This document shows, piece by piece, positions 22,862 through 35,918 of a DNA stretch of 64,000 nucleotides. A program made the position numbers and the translations under genes. Origin of the DNA: Larimichthys crocea (taxonomy: Eukaryota > Chordata > Actinopteri > Sciaenidae); assembly GCF_000972845.2 (NCBI RefSeq), contig NC_040032.1, positions 16,643,358-16,707,357 on the forward strand. Reading direction: 5' to 3'. How positions within the stretch are numbered: position 1 is the stretch's first letter; the number at the start of each line of letters is the position of its first letter. A model generated the notes under the pieces. It saw nothing but the letters and a program-made list of their open reading frames with translations, was not told the origin of the DNA and did not search any database.

Positions 22862-23813
22862 TGATCATATTCTCTTAATATACCTGCCTTTTGTGGAATG
22901 GAAATGAAAGCAGCTACATTAAAAGCGAGGGAAACATGGCATCAGTGTAGCATATGATTGATGCCACTGACAGTATGTCTTTTGTTATATAGCACAATGG
23001 GAATTCAGTATAAAAAAAAAGGCTTTAAGTAGCCCATTGCCTGTGCTTCTTCAGCCACCTACCGCAATGTGACCAGGTCCACAGGCAGCTCGTGCTCATG
23101 CTACGAGTGCCTCCCACGCGTCGCCTTCTTGAAATCACCGGGTAAATGTTCTTACATAGAAATGTACACAATGTGCTGGCGTTTGATGTGAAGGGCTAAT
23201 GAAGTCTCAAAGGTTTCACTTATCTGAAACACTTAACTGCTCACTCCTGCGTGTCTACATGTGTCTGGATATCCTTAGGTCTGTTAAATGTGTTAGATTA
23301 TCCAGTTCTAAGGCCTGAAGTCATCGAATATCTTAAATCATATAGTTGTTAGGGATTGCTTGTTAGGTTTCATTTTGATACGAGTGTAAAATCCAACATT
23401 GGTACTGACAGACTCATTACATCCAGTAATATTTTGCTGGGGAAGAGTAAGTAGGCCAAACAAAATGGGGTAATTGCAATGAAAAATGTAGTTTAGGCAA
23501 AACATGTGAACGCAGTGGTTTCTCTTTTGTTTCTTGTGTCGCATACAGATCTTTTGTCATCAACTTTGCTTGAATTTTTTTCTTTCTTCTCTTCCCATTT
23601 CATTTTAGAGATGTACTCGTTTTGGCAGCTTTTATTCTGTATTATTCATACTAGATGAGAAGACACGACAGCCATGCAGCAGGCTGGCTAAAATGTCGTC
23701 TTGTCAGTCTTAGTCTCATCACACAGGAACTGTCTTTACCAAATTTTGATAAAACGGTAAGTGCCCTTATATTTATACAGCTTGTCCGAGGAACAACTCC
23801 CAAATCAAACCTA

Positions 23814-24261
23814 CCGTAATTTTCGGACTATAAGCTGCTACTTTTATTACACGCATTGAACCCGGCCTATACAGCGGTGCGGCTAATTTATAGATTTTTA
23901 CTGGCCAATGGCCAATGAGGGGCACTCTCTAGCAGTAAACTCAAAAGTGAGACAGACGTGGGAAAAGATTATCATAGAAAACGCACGAAGAAATGCACAT
24001 GATGCAGCTTTTAAGTTAAAGGCAATTGATCTGACCATCAAAGAAGGAAATAGAGCCACTGCATGTAATCTTGGCATCCCGTGTTGACGGTGTGTTGGTG
24101 CCGTACTGCTGATTTTCAGGCACAGTTTGATGATGTTACAACATGAAAACTGCTTATATAAACGGCTTATATTCAAGTGCGGCCTATATATGTATTTTCT
24201 TTTCAAATTTAGCTGGTGCGGCTTATATATTCAGGTGCACTCAATAGTCAGAAAATTACGG
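23814..24261 (+). mobile_element. Pogo/Tigger-type DNA transposon, internally deleted
   Basis: The element starts CCGTAATTTTCGGACTATAA and ends ATAGTCAGAAAATTACGG, giving terminal inverted repeats with one mismatch in the first 18 bp. TA flanks it on both sides (23812-23813 and 24262-24263), the target duplication expected for the Tc1/mariner-pogo superfamily. Subterminal GCGGCTTATA/TATAAGC words recur in both arms. At 448 bp it is too short for a full transposase, but a fragment of the transposase DNA-binding domain survives inside, so it derives from a coding element by deletion. It has no meaningful relation to msi2 beyond sitting in its intron. Confidence 0.85.
23941..24087 (+). pseudogene. 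Remnant of pogo-like transposase N-terminal DNA-binding domain
   Basis: In the + frame with codons starting at 24001, the translation runs through TWEKIIIENARRNAHDAAFK and continues LKAIDLTIKEGNRATACNLG before a stop at 24085-24087. The pattern AAFKLKAIDLxxxxGNRAxA..LGI matches the helix-turn-helix at the N-terminus of pogo/Tigger and CENP-B-like transposases. The catalytic DDE region is absent. There is no obvious start codon, and the frame ends just where the third helix (RxWRRQ-like) should continue. This is a fossil, not a working gene. The minus-strand frame at 23898-24206 is its shadow. Confidence 0.75.
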
Positions 24262-24263
24262 TA

Positions 24264-26548
24264 TATCCTTTGTCCTAATATCCTGCTAATATTTTTATCA
24301 TCTAATAGAGGCCAGTGCTGTAGCAATCCATTCATGTCTTGCCAACATGATTACCAAACTTAAAAACATCCAAAATGCGGTGGCACTAGAGCAACAGGCT
24401 GACATTATTTTAAATAATTTCAGTTTATCATCATACAACCTTAAACATAGTTATTGAGATGTTTTGGTCTAGAGACCAAAGACCATCCCCAGAGCCCAAG
24501 AACTCTATAGAACTCTAAGAACCTCTATAACTTCTAGTTCATGTACTGTATTCTATTACTATGTACAGCTGTTTCTGGAGTAACTCATCTATGGCTTTGT
24601 TGGGACAGAGGTCACTGCATAAGAGTATACTCACTGTGGGTGTCAATTAATTAGCTAATTCATAATGTCAGCACCTATACAGTAAAACGACTCCCTCCTC
24701 TCATCTCCTTCACAGAGAGGGCCTAAAAACTACACATGTACGCTGTTTACAGAGCATTGCAAAGAACAATTACTCAGATCTAAATTGACCACTGACTGAG
24801 TTTAAAATGAGTCCACTTATCCACCTATTTGCATGTGTGTGTTTAGTTAATAGAGCTAATCAAAGCTCTCATTTGATTCGCAGGCAATGGAAACAACCAA
24901 GAGTCGGCAAGGTGGCTAAAACAAGATGCAATGCAATTTAGAAATCTAATTCAGATTTATATTCTTGGGTCTGCAGCATGTTCTTGTTGTTTCCTTTGAA
25001 CTTGTAAGACCAGAAGAGACTACACCTATGGTGCAAATAGTAGATTGTTGGGCTGATTCATTGGCTACGTCAACATCCTGAAAATGTCCAAAGCTAAACA
25101 TTTCTGGTGGACTTCTGGGGTCCAAGTGGCATATTTGCGAATGTGATAGATGGACGTAAATGCAAAGTTTGGTGTCAGTTAGACAAACTATGTGTGGCGT
25201 GTCCTTGAATCGATTTTAACTACAGCACCCACTTCTGATTAAGCTGCATTAAATTTAATGCACATTTTAAATGCCTTGCCAAACCAAGCAGCAAAATTTC
25301 TAACAGATTTAATCAATAATTAAATAATATTTGTATCAGGTAATCAGGGTATCACAAGCAATAACTGGCTGAATTTTGGTTGTTCTGATCATTAACTGAT
25401 TAAACAATTACCAGACAGCTTTAATTGGGTGAAATACTGTATTAGTAAAGTGGCTCCTTTACTATTTCTCAGGTCTTTTTGTGGTGACTGAAGGGAGCAT
25501 ATGTCACTCTCTGATAATAATAAAAGCTCATTTATACCTGAGGCAACTTGTGTGACAGTCAGCAACTTACAGGGAAACTTCGATGGATCTTGACAGCGTA
25601 ATGCCAAGACTTATGTTGCTTGTCGTCAACATTTGAGGCTTTTTAGATATCTGCATCAGTAGACAACAGTAGACACATGTTAAAATAAAACAAAATCACC
25701 ATGGAATAAAGGTAGCAATGACAATAATAATACTATTTTTTTTATATCACCGTGCTAAACCAAGAGTAGTGGATTTTATTTATTTCTGCCACACCTTGTA
25801 TCAGCAAATCAGCTTGGATCAGTGGTAGATGGTGAAGTTGTGAAGCCGTTCTTCTTCTGTAAATGTGTTTCTGCATTGGGAGAGGGGTGAAGAGGAAGAT
25901 AACGATGGAGTTACAAGTTAGTTAAGTTAAAATGATCCTTCTTTTTGAATCGGTAGAGGTAGAGATGCACCATGTATCATACAAAAAAATGCGAAAACCA
26001 GCGGAATATATATAGCATCGCGCAGAGGATTGAATGAATTTAACGCCACGTCAGCAGCATTAGAGGTGATCGTTAATTATATGAAACCTTTTTTTGGTCT
26101 CATTACTTACTTTGGGTCACGACTCATCTTGCGTGTTCATGTTTATAGGCTGTTTCGCATATGTGAGTGTATTGAAGTACATGGCAGTCATTATGTTTTC
26201 CTTTGCTATGCTGACCCCTTTTTGATTTACTCCTATTTCTACACCTTCTTGTGCGTGTGTGTGTGTGTTTTATCGAAAAAACAGCGCACTTGCCCTCTCA
26301 GAAGGGAATAATGTAGTGAGTGAGCCGACGTGCATACGATCCCAGAGAGTGACAACAGATCTCTGTCTTAGCTGCCACGCCATGAATAATCTTTGCCTTA
26401 TTTTCTCAAGTGGTATCTCGGGGTTCTGGTCGAATTGTCTAAAAGCTAAATAAATCTGCTTGATTGAACTAATGGCACAGAGCCAAGATCTGGCACCAAG
26501 TCTCATCTCTAAGCCTAATCTTTTTGTCACGGACACATTGACCAGGCT

Positions 26549-26551
<3 letters not shown>
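24264..26551. other. Unassigned intronic DNA
   Basis: No gene was recognised. A perfect 12-bp palindrome AATTAGCTAATT (24649-24660) sits in a TAATTA-rich context. The frames at 25392-25607 and 26030-26311 have no recognisable motif. Confidence 0.5.

Positions 26552-26598
<47 letters not shown>
26552..26598. repeat. (AC)n microsatellite, 47 nt
   Basis: An uninterrupted AC run followed by TATATATG. The valine-cysteine tract in the 185-residue minus-strand frame (26270-26827) is its translation and not protein evidence. Confidence 0.96.
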
Positions 26599-26599
<1 letters not shown>

Positions 26600-26603
<4 letters not shown>

Positions 26604-29600
26604 GCTCCCTCCCAAGTCACTTCCTGATCGGGAAACTTTGAACCCAACATGTGGCCCATAAGTCCTATCCACAGGTAATTAGGTTTGATGGTTAGTTGAG
26701 CAGAAGCATGGATTTTATCCTCATCTGTGTCTCGCCTCCTGGAGGGTTGCCTCAACTTGTTTTTTGATAAGCCCACTGCCAGCCCAGCATCAGTCTCTTC
26801 CAGCTGAACACACATTGTAAAAGCCACCGAGGCGCAGTCGTGTCTTTTTTTTTTTTTTTAAAGATGACTTACCCATTAGAATAAAAGAATGTACACTGAA
26901 AAGGTGCGTGTGAGTACAAGACTGACTATACATCTCAGTTCTAATTTGACAAATGAACCTCTCCATATATGCTCTGCATACCTGACTCTCTTTTGAGGTA
27001 AATCACAGCTTATTTCTCCCTCTAGTGGTTGAGGTGAACCCAGCTGTACTGGATGTTGTTTATGACAGACACAGGAATATGTTAATGTTCTCTCTCTCTC
27101 TCTCTCGCTGACATCCGGACCAACTGGTGTGCGTATTTTCCCAGCAGAAATCCTATTTCACAAATTCATTGAATCAGCTTGACCACATTAGTGTCACTTA
27201 ACATTTTAGCGAGCTTGTCTTTGGCTTTCTTTTTTGTCAGATCCTCACAGAGGACAATTGCACTGCCCTCAAATAAAAGTTTGCAGGCGGTTTGTTTTAA
27301 CTCGGAGGCTTTGCTTTAAACCTTTAGCGAGCACAGACTGTCACGGCGTGAGCGGTTTGCGTTAGCTGCTGCCACTATGTTGTAGAGAAAAGACAGAATC
27401 ACATTGGAAACAGCTTTGAATTTGATTTGATTTGAATTTGATAGGAGGTGAGCACAAAGTAGGACAGTTGTTATCGTGCTCAAGTGACGGGTTGATTGCA
27501 TTGAATCGTCTGCCAGCGAGTCCTCCAGCTGCCAACTCATCGTGTGAATGAGAGGATATTTGTGTGTAAAAAAAAAACAGGAAATAGTAGGTGCTCATTT
27601 GCTGTGTCATTACAGCTGTGTTTTTTATTGAAGCTTGGTCACCAAATGCCAAAATATGAATATAACCTAGTACGACGTGGATCTATTTGCTTTGTTTTTC
27701 ACATCCTGGGATAAGTTTCATACTTGAAGTTGTGTGTAAACCCCCTTCTCTGCACATGCAGTCTGAATCGAGTGTGCTCTTTCTCCACAAAACCGACTCA
27801 GGAAGTAATTGTCATTTTGACCATCTGCTTGTGCCGTGCCTGCTTTGGCTCAGACCTCGCACGGTATGTGAATGGAAGTGACACGCTGAAAAGCGTGGCA
27901 CATCTTAATGGGCCCGCCCGCTCGACATCACTAAACAAACAAATTCAAAAAGACACACACACTGTTTTCATTCATTTAATAGAGAAAAGAAACAGGTTAG
28001 CCACCTGCTAGATCACAAAGTGAATGCAGCGTTTTAGATTGTGGGGATATATAATGTCCATCTTCAGGAATTCAATGGAATAAAATGGATGTGGATGCAC
28101 AGCCCTTATATCCAGTTTCTTTACTGCCATATTTTTCCTATGTGTTTTTTTCCCTACAACACACAAGTCTCCCAACGTATAGTCCAAACATGGCAGTGTG
28201 CCCTGCTTGTCTTCATCCAGCCAACTAAGCTGCAGCTGTGTGGTAGCGTAGGTGATGCCAGCGAGTGTTTGCACACACCTGAAATGCCCATGTTTGAGCT
28301 GACATGCCCGAACATGCTACAATGGAGACGGCCACCTGCGCCCACACACGGCATGTTGTATTATTTACCTGCCTGGTACTTTATGATCAGTGATCAGCCA
28401 ATGATGGATTTCGGGACTGGTACCAATGTTAATATTTGAGAGTTGAAAAAGATTCAGATGATATATTATTTGTCATTATTTCTGAAGGGCAATTCTGAGT
28501 TACCTCAGATTTATTTTTTGGCATTTCTGTACTGCATCTCTTGTTACTTATGTCGGTACAGTATATCTGTGACATATAATTACAAATGTGTATTAACAAT
28601 ATGGTGTTATATCACATAAATCTTAAATGTAGCTGTCTGGACATGTTCAATCTTAATAACTATGACATATATATACATACATACACCTTGAAATCAGTGA
28701 GCCAGTTCATGTAATTCACATTTGACTTCAAACCTTTTGCTTTCATCTTTAGGAATTCTTCTTTGTGGCATTGAGTACTCTAAAAGAAGAACGCATGGAC
28801 ACATGACTGCGGTTAATGTGTTTTAGAGAGTGAATGGTATTTACACAGCATGAGTTCCATCCCATGGTGCAACAGATTTTGAATTAGTGAAAAAGTGGCA
28901 CATATGTCAGAATTATGTCCGTGTATTGGTTGAATGTTTTGCTTTGGCAATGCGAAGGGGAAAAAAAAGAAAGAAGATGATTTTGTGCAGAGTGCACATT
29001 TTCCGCCAATGGTGTTCCTCTTTTAATTAGGAATCATTTAACTAAATTGCCACATTGCCATCTGCTTTAAGGGTAAAACACATGCAGGAAGAGATGTGAT
29101 CCGCCGTTTACATAAAGGAGGTAAAGTTGTCAGTGTGAGTGGAGTTTAAAAGTGTAACACACGTCACTGACATGGATCAAAATTCTCCTTGTATAATTTA
29201 GTTTGATGTGGATCTGATATCTGTTTCATCACACACCTTGTAGCTTTTATTATTGCTCTCTGTTGTTAATATAATCGTGTCAATATATAAAGGAAAAAAA
29301 ACCCACGATGTTTGTTCATCCTAAGACAGGGCCGGCATTCATTACTACCTGCAGCGTCACAGACACACTCCTCTACCCTCCCACTCTACTCTTGTCTGGC
29401 TGGGCGCCCAGTCATTGGCAGCTTGCACATGCGGCCAAACTGTAAATCAGATTCAGACTTTCCATTCAAGTGCCCTACTCAGGGGACTGGACTGGCCTTT
29501 ATTCTGACCTTGTGGACCTTTTTATAGGCTTAGAAAAGAGCAGCAAGAATAGAGATAGCTCCATAGTTCACACAGAAATGAAGAGTTGAGTGTCTCTTAC

Positions 29601-31590
29601 CTTTGATTAAAATCTGACCTCGTGGCATTTCTAGAAAATTTGTGCACCTTTTTTTTTTTTTTTTGGGTCTAACATTTCAGTGTGCACTGTAAATCATCCA
29701 CAGTTTAAATGTTCTCATAGAAATGCAGCACGGTGTGATTTAGAAACAGTCTCCTGTGTGATTAAGGCTTGTTATAAGTAATACTCGCACATGTTTTGGT
29801 CTCTGTCCCCCACACAGCTGATGCTCTGAAGAGGGTTTGGCAGGGCTCAAGCTGTTCATCCCCTACCCCTCGCTCCCTCCCTCTCTCTCTCTATCTCTTC
29901 CCTCCATCACACCTGATTGCATTTGACAAATGCCCCTATTGGCTCCATATCATCAGGTGCAGTGGAGGCAGCCTAAGACTATATTACTCTCGCCCGTATA
30001 CCACATCTGTTCTCCATTTTGCATGGCTGACACACTTGCTTCTGCAAGGTTCGAAACGGGGGCCAAGGCTTTGTCAGTGGAACAGCTTCATGAGTCGCAG
30101 GTTCCACTGGCGACGGGAAGTCCTGGTGAGCGCATTGGACATGGCTTCCCAGCGCCACTGCTAATCTTTTAGAAGCCGTGGCGAAGGCACAAGGGGAAAA
30201 ATCATGTTCACATAAACTCTAATGACAGACACAGCGGTGGGGTTTGGTATTGAAAATTGCTTCTGAAATGGAGCTGGTTCCAGCCGTATAACAACTGAAA
30301 ATTTGTTAAGAAATGTCTTTTTCATTTCCTCTTCTTGATCACTAAGGGGTGTTTGGAGCTGCACTACATTGCCAGTTAAGCATGCATTAATGTACATATT
30401 TACAATATAACGTAGTGAATCTGGTGCTGAAAGTGGCTATAAGCAGCACAAAACACACGAGAGATACAGCAAACACTGTGAATAATTGAATTTCTAATAT
30501 GTGTAAGATGACAAAGAGTTTGCTCCCTTCAGTAAGAATTAATTAAGAAAATTGCATTTTTTTTGTCCTCTAGTCATAATAATAAAAATCAGCAAAGATA
30601 ATGGAAGATATTCTCTATAATATATCATATATCCTCTGTTTTAACCCAAAACATGCACATTAATTAAAATATATGGATTTTTTTTATTTAATAGAATTGC
30701 AACAGTGCAGTTAGTGTTAATATTAGCATGATGTTTTTGACAGTCTCTGAGTGTGAAAATATCAATCTGACTCGATATTTATAGAGCTGAAATCACATTT
30801 TTACTTTTACTCCATCTCTGCTGTAGGATGCTGACTTCACTCTGTGCTGCAGCCGCATGATATAGATGATGGCGAAGGCAACAGACCACCAATAGCTATA
30901 CTGCTACGCGGTCCAGCTTGACCCGTGACACATCTTCTTACTAGCTGATTATTAAATACAGACTTTGAAAGTGACTTTGGGGAGATTTAAGTGGGGAAAA
31001 ACAAAAGAGCGCCGCAGTGGTTCGTACCAGGGGGAAACGCTGATGGACTGTCACGGGCCAGCGTCTCATCAGCAGGAATGCAAGTGGGGGTTGGCATGGT
31101 AGTCACCATGTGGTGGCAAGGTTAGGTCACATCAGCTGCCTCTGACTCTCATACAGAGAAGATATAGTAGAAAACGCAGCATAGTAAAAAAAACAACTCT
31201 CCCATACCTCGATTTCACTCGGTCGATATCTTTGGAATTACTTTCAATTTAGGGGGAAACAAAATGAGGAAGGAAGATAAAAAGAGGGTGATGGGAGAAA
31301 AAGAAAAAATATTTAATTAAAAGTCACACAGGCACAGAGGGGAGGGGCAGAGACAACAAGACTGCCAGAAAGATGGATAGAGTGCCTCAGATCTTTGAGG
31401 TTCCTCATGTGCATCATGTGTTCTCGTGAGTCAACCAGACACCGCACCTGCTGGGAGGTAATTGGAGGGCTTCCTGGGTAAGGTGGCCGCAGCTCCGCTC
31501 TGCCTCTGGGCCGCCCCTCAACAGTCTGAGCCCGCTCTAATTGGCACAGCACATGGGCCAGCTCATAAGATGCACTTACTACAAACTAGC
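26600..31590. other. Unassigned intronic DNA
   Basis: No gene was recognised in about 5 kb. Minor features are T14 near 26846-26859, (TC)n at 27089-27106, T-runs near 29649-29664 and a TC-rich run at about 29879-29892. The section 29920-30170 is GC-balanced, free of repeats and open in two + frames, but neither frame resembles a known protein and no convincing splice sites frame it. Confidence 0.5.
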
Positions 31591-31594
31591 TCTG

Positions 31595-31636
31595 TTAATT
31601 AGCCTTAATTATCTTTTAAGACTTTTGATTAATTAG
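31595..31636. promoter_or_regulatory. Cluster of homeodomain-type TAATTA sites
   Basis: TTAATTAG (31595-31602), TTAATTA (31605-31611) and ATTAATTAG (31628-31636) lie within 42 bp in a stretch without simple repeats. TAATTA is the core bound by many homeodomain proteins. Three such cores in AT-rich DNA can occur by chance, so this is a candidate enhancer core, not a demonstrated one. Confidence 0.3.
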
Positions 31637-31852
31637 AAATGCGTTATCAGCGTCTCATATCAATGCATTGCTGCACTTTTTTTCTTTTTTTTTTTAATCT
31701 TATACGCTTTCATGCTTAATCAATTATTAATTGCTACTATGGACATTGATTGATAAAAGAAACCGCTTGACATTTGCATCCCAACTACAGACAGGAAGTG
31801 TGGTTAGTTAGCTGCACTGTTTCTCCCTGCCCACCCATTAGTTTAAATAGGG

Positions 31853-31895
31853 AGGGGTGGTGGTGGGGGTGGTGGTGGTGGGGTATTGGGGGGGG
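31853..31895 (+). repeat. (GGT)n G-rich repeat with G7 run
   Basis: GGTGGT repeats are punctuated by G4, G5 and G4 runs and end in TATTGGGGGGG. The tract is G-quadruplex-prone on the + strand, though one loop exceeds 7 nt unless GG steps are used. Confidence 0.8.
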
Positions 31896-31941
31896 CACTG
31901 GCGCCATATGGTAGGTCCTTGACTGTGACAGACTGACACAT

Positions 31942-31980
31942 TAGTCATTGATGGCTCACAGCCTCTCAGATGATAGGCAG
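31942..31980 (+). repeat. Short element with a paralogous copy at 41943-41976
   Basis: TAGTCATTGATGGCTC followed by ACAGCCTCTCAGATG recurs at 41943 with one substitution and a 2-nt insertion, then AGGC with flanking changes. The exact 15-mer, 10-mer and 5-mer in the same order and orientation 10 kb apart are well beyond chance. Neither copy is simple sequence. Either both derive from a short or decayed interspersed repeat, or they are a duplicated intronic element. Confidence 0.65.
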
Positions 31981-32010
31981 TGCTTAAAAACGCTGACCTA
32001 CAAACACAGA

Positions 32011-32033
32011 CACACACACACACACACACACAC
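32011..32033. repeat. (CA)n microsatellite
   Basis: A CA run of 23 nt just downstream of the paired element at 31942-31980. Confidence 0.93.
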
Positions 32034-35000
32034 TTAATTGATCCTGAATCGCTCACAGTAAATATAGAGGCTTTTTTTTTTTGTTTGTTTGTTTTTTTGC
32101 AGAGGTCACATGGGCTCAGTCAATCTGAAAGTAATGCGAAATGCAATGTAATGTGTTTGTAAAAAAATAGTGGAATGAGAGAGAGAGAGCAATAGTTTGA
32201 AGAGAATAATCACGGCAGCGCTACTTATGACCCCTTGATGACGGGACTATGGATCGGTCTCTGTCCATTTGCTCAGTTAATTTCACGCAACGCGGCGACA
32301 TTGTGCATCTTGCCACGGCGTTTATAAAAATTCAATGATTGGCCTGATGGCAAACTATAATTGGCACTCAAAACAAAAGACGTATTTGTCCCCTGATTGG
32401 CTCAGGAGGGGGTCTGCCTTATTCTTTAGCGACAGCAAATTTCCTGTCACCTTGTTTTTAATGTTTTTTTTTTTTTTTGCAACTGAACCTTAAATAAATG
32501 CAGTAATTTCCCCTCACTATCAATGTTGTTGGCTCGTTTAGTACCGGACAATCAATAACTGATATTTATCCAATGTTTACTTTTTTTATAATGGAGTCTA
32601 ACAGCTGATTAGAGTTTAATAGGCCTGGAAGAGTATGCAAGGTTACAGTAGAGACAGCCTGAGTAGCTGTATGGATGAGATTAGCATCAGCCTAAGGGAG
32701 CTGTAAGCCGTTCCCCCCTCTTCTCCTACTGACTCTGCTCAACAGCACCAAGGTGCTTGCACATCCTGTTTGAAATGTGTCATCAGCTGTCCTGGCAGGT
32801 AGGTTGCCACATAAACCTCTGAAGTGACGGTACTTCTTGCCTGGAAAGGTCATTGTAGGAGTGGGTTAAATGTCCCCTGGAGGAGAGAGCGGCAAACCCA
32901 AGACTGTGTCTGTGATTTGTGAGTTTTTACGCTGCTGGAGTTGCTTCACCTCACCGAATGACCTTGACCAATTCTCTTCCGGTTTTAACTTGTAAGTCAC
33001 TCTCTTGAAAAAAACAGTCTGGCCCACCATGTGTCAGATGTGCCAGTAGTCATTAGTCTTAGTCTGATTGCTGATCTAAAGAAATTAAAAAAAGGGACTG
33101 CCATTAGAGGTCAAGCCATCACAACAACAGTGCACAAAACACATCCTCTGTTTTGGTTTAATCCAATTAGACATCCACTGAAGCTTCAGTTGTTTTCAAG
33201 CAAGCTTGATTAACTTTGTTGTGAATAGCTGCGCTTGTTCCTGTTATTTTTTCCCCTTTCGGAAATGATCTGCCTTCCCTATCTACTCTTTAACGTGCTT
33301 CATGTAGAATCTTAGCTCAGACTATAGCTAAAATGAGAATCGTAATTGTTTGCATAATGAGTATTGAACTATTGAAGTAGAACATTTTACACTGACAGAA
33401 AAGCGCCTCCGCATTTACACTTGATATACCTTGAAATGAATCTCGCTGTAATTACAATGTACAAGTCTTGTCTTAAGGGCTGTATAGAATCCCTGTTGGT
33501 TATCAAGCCATGCACATAGTTTTGGTTATCCATGCCTGTACTTGAAAACATCCATGTGTAGCTTTTCAGTACAATGGAGGTAAATGGAATCGTGTTTGTG
33601 CTGCTCACAGCACTGAAAAATGACATTTAAAAAATTCAGCAGCAACATTTCTTACCTGTAACAGTGTCCCCACTGCCTTGGGTAATCCACAGACCTTGCT
33701 GTGAATGTCCTTAACTGGTCTACTTTCCATCCAGTCAAAAAAAAGAAAAAGTGTATTTTTAAAAATACTAATGCAGCCACTGCAATCAACAAACCTAAAA
33801 ATAATTTGGTCAAAGTGCCCTTGAAAGAAACAACCCTTGATTGGTTAGATGATACACCTGTGAAGAGGGATTGCTTTGATACCAGCTCAATAAATATTAC
33901 AGAACTGGCAGCGCGGGTCAAATTTTATTCTGCAGGGTTTTTTTTTTTTTTTTTAGAAACGTCTGCCCTGTTCATTGTCACTTTTGTCTTTCTGTCACTC
34001 TGCTTCCCACTGGGGCCAACATGTGGAACGGTCATCTCCCACCACACGCCTTTGTGCCTGAATAGAGCAGATTATATGATGGCTGTGATTTACACTTCTC
34101 AGTCATATTCACACAGCTGAAAGGAGCCGAGCGCTGCCATCAATACTGCTGCGCATTGGTGGCTGGAAGGCTGCTGTTTAATGGTCAAAAGCAAGCACAT
34201 ATCCCCTGATCAAATGAGGTCAGATGTTGTTTTACCAATTGGGTATGAATTAGTTATAGGTTTTTTTTTGTTGTTGTTGTTTTTGTGATAATGAAAATCT
34301 TTGAACTCAACAATTCTCCCCACGGTCCTTCAAGTATGATTTAGGTGATAGTGACAACCAATGGGTCGTACAGTTTCTTATTCTTCTCCTCGCTCGCTGG
34401 ATCTAGAATATCTTCTGGGTCCTCTTGTGTAACAAGGCTCCGTGGTGTGGTCTCCTCTTGTTTTTTAAAGACGCCATTTGGAATTCATTACCAGGACTCC
34501 GTATGCAGATTTGGAAGGGTTTTGATTAAAGCTCTAACAAGCACTTGATGGGTGGGGATATCACATTTCCTTTTGTTTTAATGCACTCTGTTAGGCTCAC
34601 TCACAGTTAATAAGTCACAATCAATCTACCTGCTGTACGCACTGAGGCTTTGTAAGAGCTTAACAGGACCCCCGAGAGATGGAATAATTTCACTTCTGAA
34701 ACAGACTGACAGAGTGAGTGCGTGCATTGATGTTTGCGTCTGTGTGGAATCGTAACAGTTTCCCATTGTATATTTATATGCTTGTGTACGAGGGTGTAAG
34801 AGAAAAAGGAGACTGCTAAAGGAAGGCTGTCAGATATTGCCAGCCTGGAAGACGGGATCTGTATGTTGTCTCCTCTCCATCTTCACTTGAAAGAGTGGGT
34901 GCATTCGCCTTAAGCAAGTGTATCATATTTGATGACCTCAGAAGCAGCTCTCTAGTAATACCTGACTTATGCTTTCTAGCACCCAAGTCATCCCATCCGC

Positions 35001-35877
35001 TGGATGAAAATATCAGATTTCATCCGCGGCTGTTAGAGAGACTCGCACAAATACACAAAATGCGACAGAGATGCATCAAAGGTCATACTGCACATTGGCA
35101 TTTTTAGCGTGTCAAAGCTATAATGCTGAAGACTGTCCATGAACCTTTTGACAGCTTCAAGTTAAAGGTCCTGTTTATGGTTCCTGTGCGTTAAATGTCT
35201 TTGCTGAGGCATGAAGTACCGGGAAACACTTGCTGAGTCGAGTCACAGAACGCATCATTGCTATTTTCTCTTTAGTGACATATTAAGCTGGCATTTTAGC
35301 ACTTTTAAGGTTGATTGAGTATTTCATTAAATTCAGATTTGTTCCTTTTGATTTATTGCAATAAAATATTCCGTAGGTGTTAGGTACAGAAAACATAGTT
35401 AGAGAACAGAGACATATACTGTATGTTAGCTGTAAAAGAATATATTCTAGAGCAGGTTTGTGCCGTGGGGCACAGTATTGTTCATAGCTGGTGATATATG
35501 CAAAAGTTTCCATGCATATCAGAAGTTTTCGAAGCAGAATATCTTCTTGGGATATCTTGAAAGGTATCTGTCCACAACTGCTTGTACGATGCCTCTAGGA
35601 TTTCACTTTGAGTGCCTTTGTTAACTCTTAGCTAGCACAATGCCACTTGCTCCATACTTTTGTACTCTCCGCACTGAGCTCAAGCTTTTGGTAATAACTC
35701 TTTAAACAATCTAATCAGGGGTACCCGAGCATGGACATTGACATTCTGGATGCACTGAGCATCTCATGCAGCTCCATGAAAGATCTTCAGGACATTTCTA
35801 TGTTCTATCGCTCCTCCCTTCCTTCACATCTTTATCTGAAACACAGAGATGCCAGCTTCTTGAGTCTTGTTCTTTCC
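32034..35877. other. Unassigned intronic DNA with possible regulatory block
   Basis: No gene was recognised. 32280-32405 holds three inverted CCAAT words (ATTGG at 32338, 32360 and 32396) plus TTTATAAAA and is free of simple repeats. Poly(T) runs occur at about 32081-32090, 32466-32480 and 33940-33954. The + frame at 33701-34120 encodes 139 residues without a recognisable domain. Confidence 0.45.
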
Positions 35878-35918
35878 ATATATATATATATATATATATA
35901 GATATATATATATATATA
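35878..35918. repeat. (AT)n microsatellite
   Basis: Forty-one bases of alternating A and T with a single G interruption. The run is self-complementary and prone to cruciform extrusion and assembly error. Confidence 0.96.

Larger units (their letters stand above)
21511..23811. other. Unassigned intronic DNA
   Basis: No gene was recognised. It includes a GGAT tetranucleotide run and a 12-bp hairpin (both listed), a T-rich run at about 22672-22691 and an A11 run near 22761. Confidence 0.55.

Noticed and set aside
26270..26827. 185-codon minus frame
   Set aside because: Its core is the AC microsatellite read as CVCV; flanks show no domain.
35878..35918. Origin or matrix attachment site
   Set aside because: A plain AT microsatellite gives no specific evidence for either.
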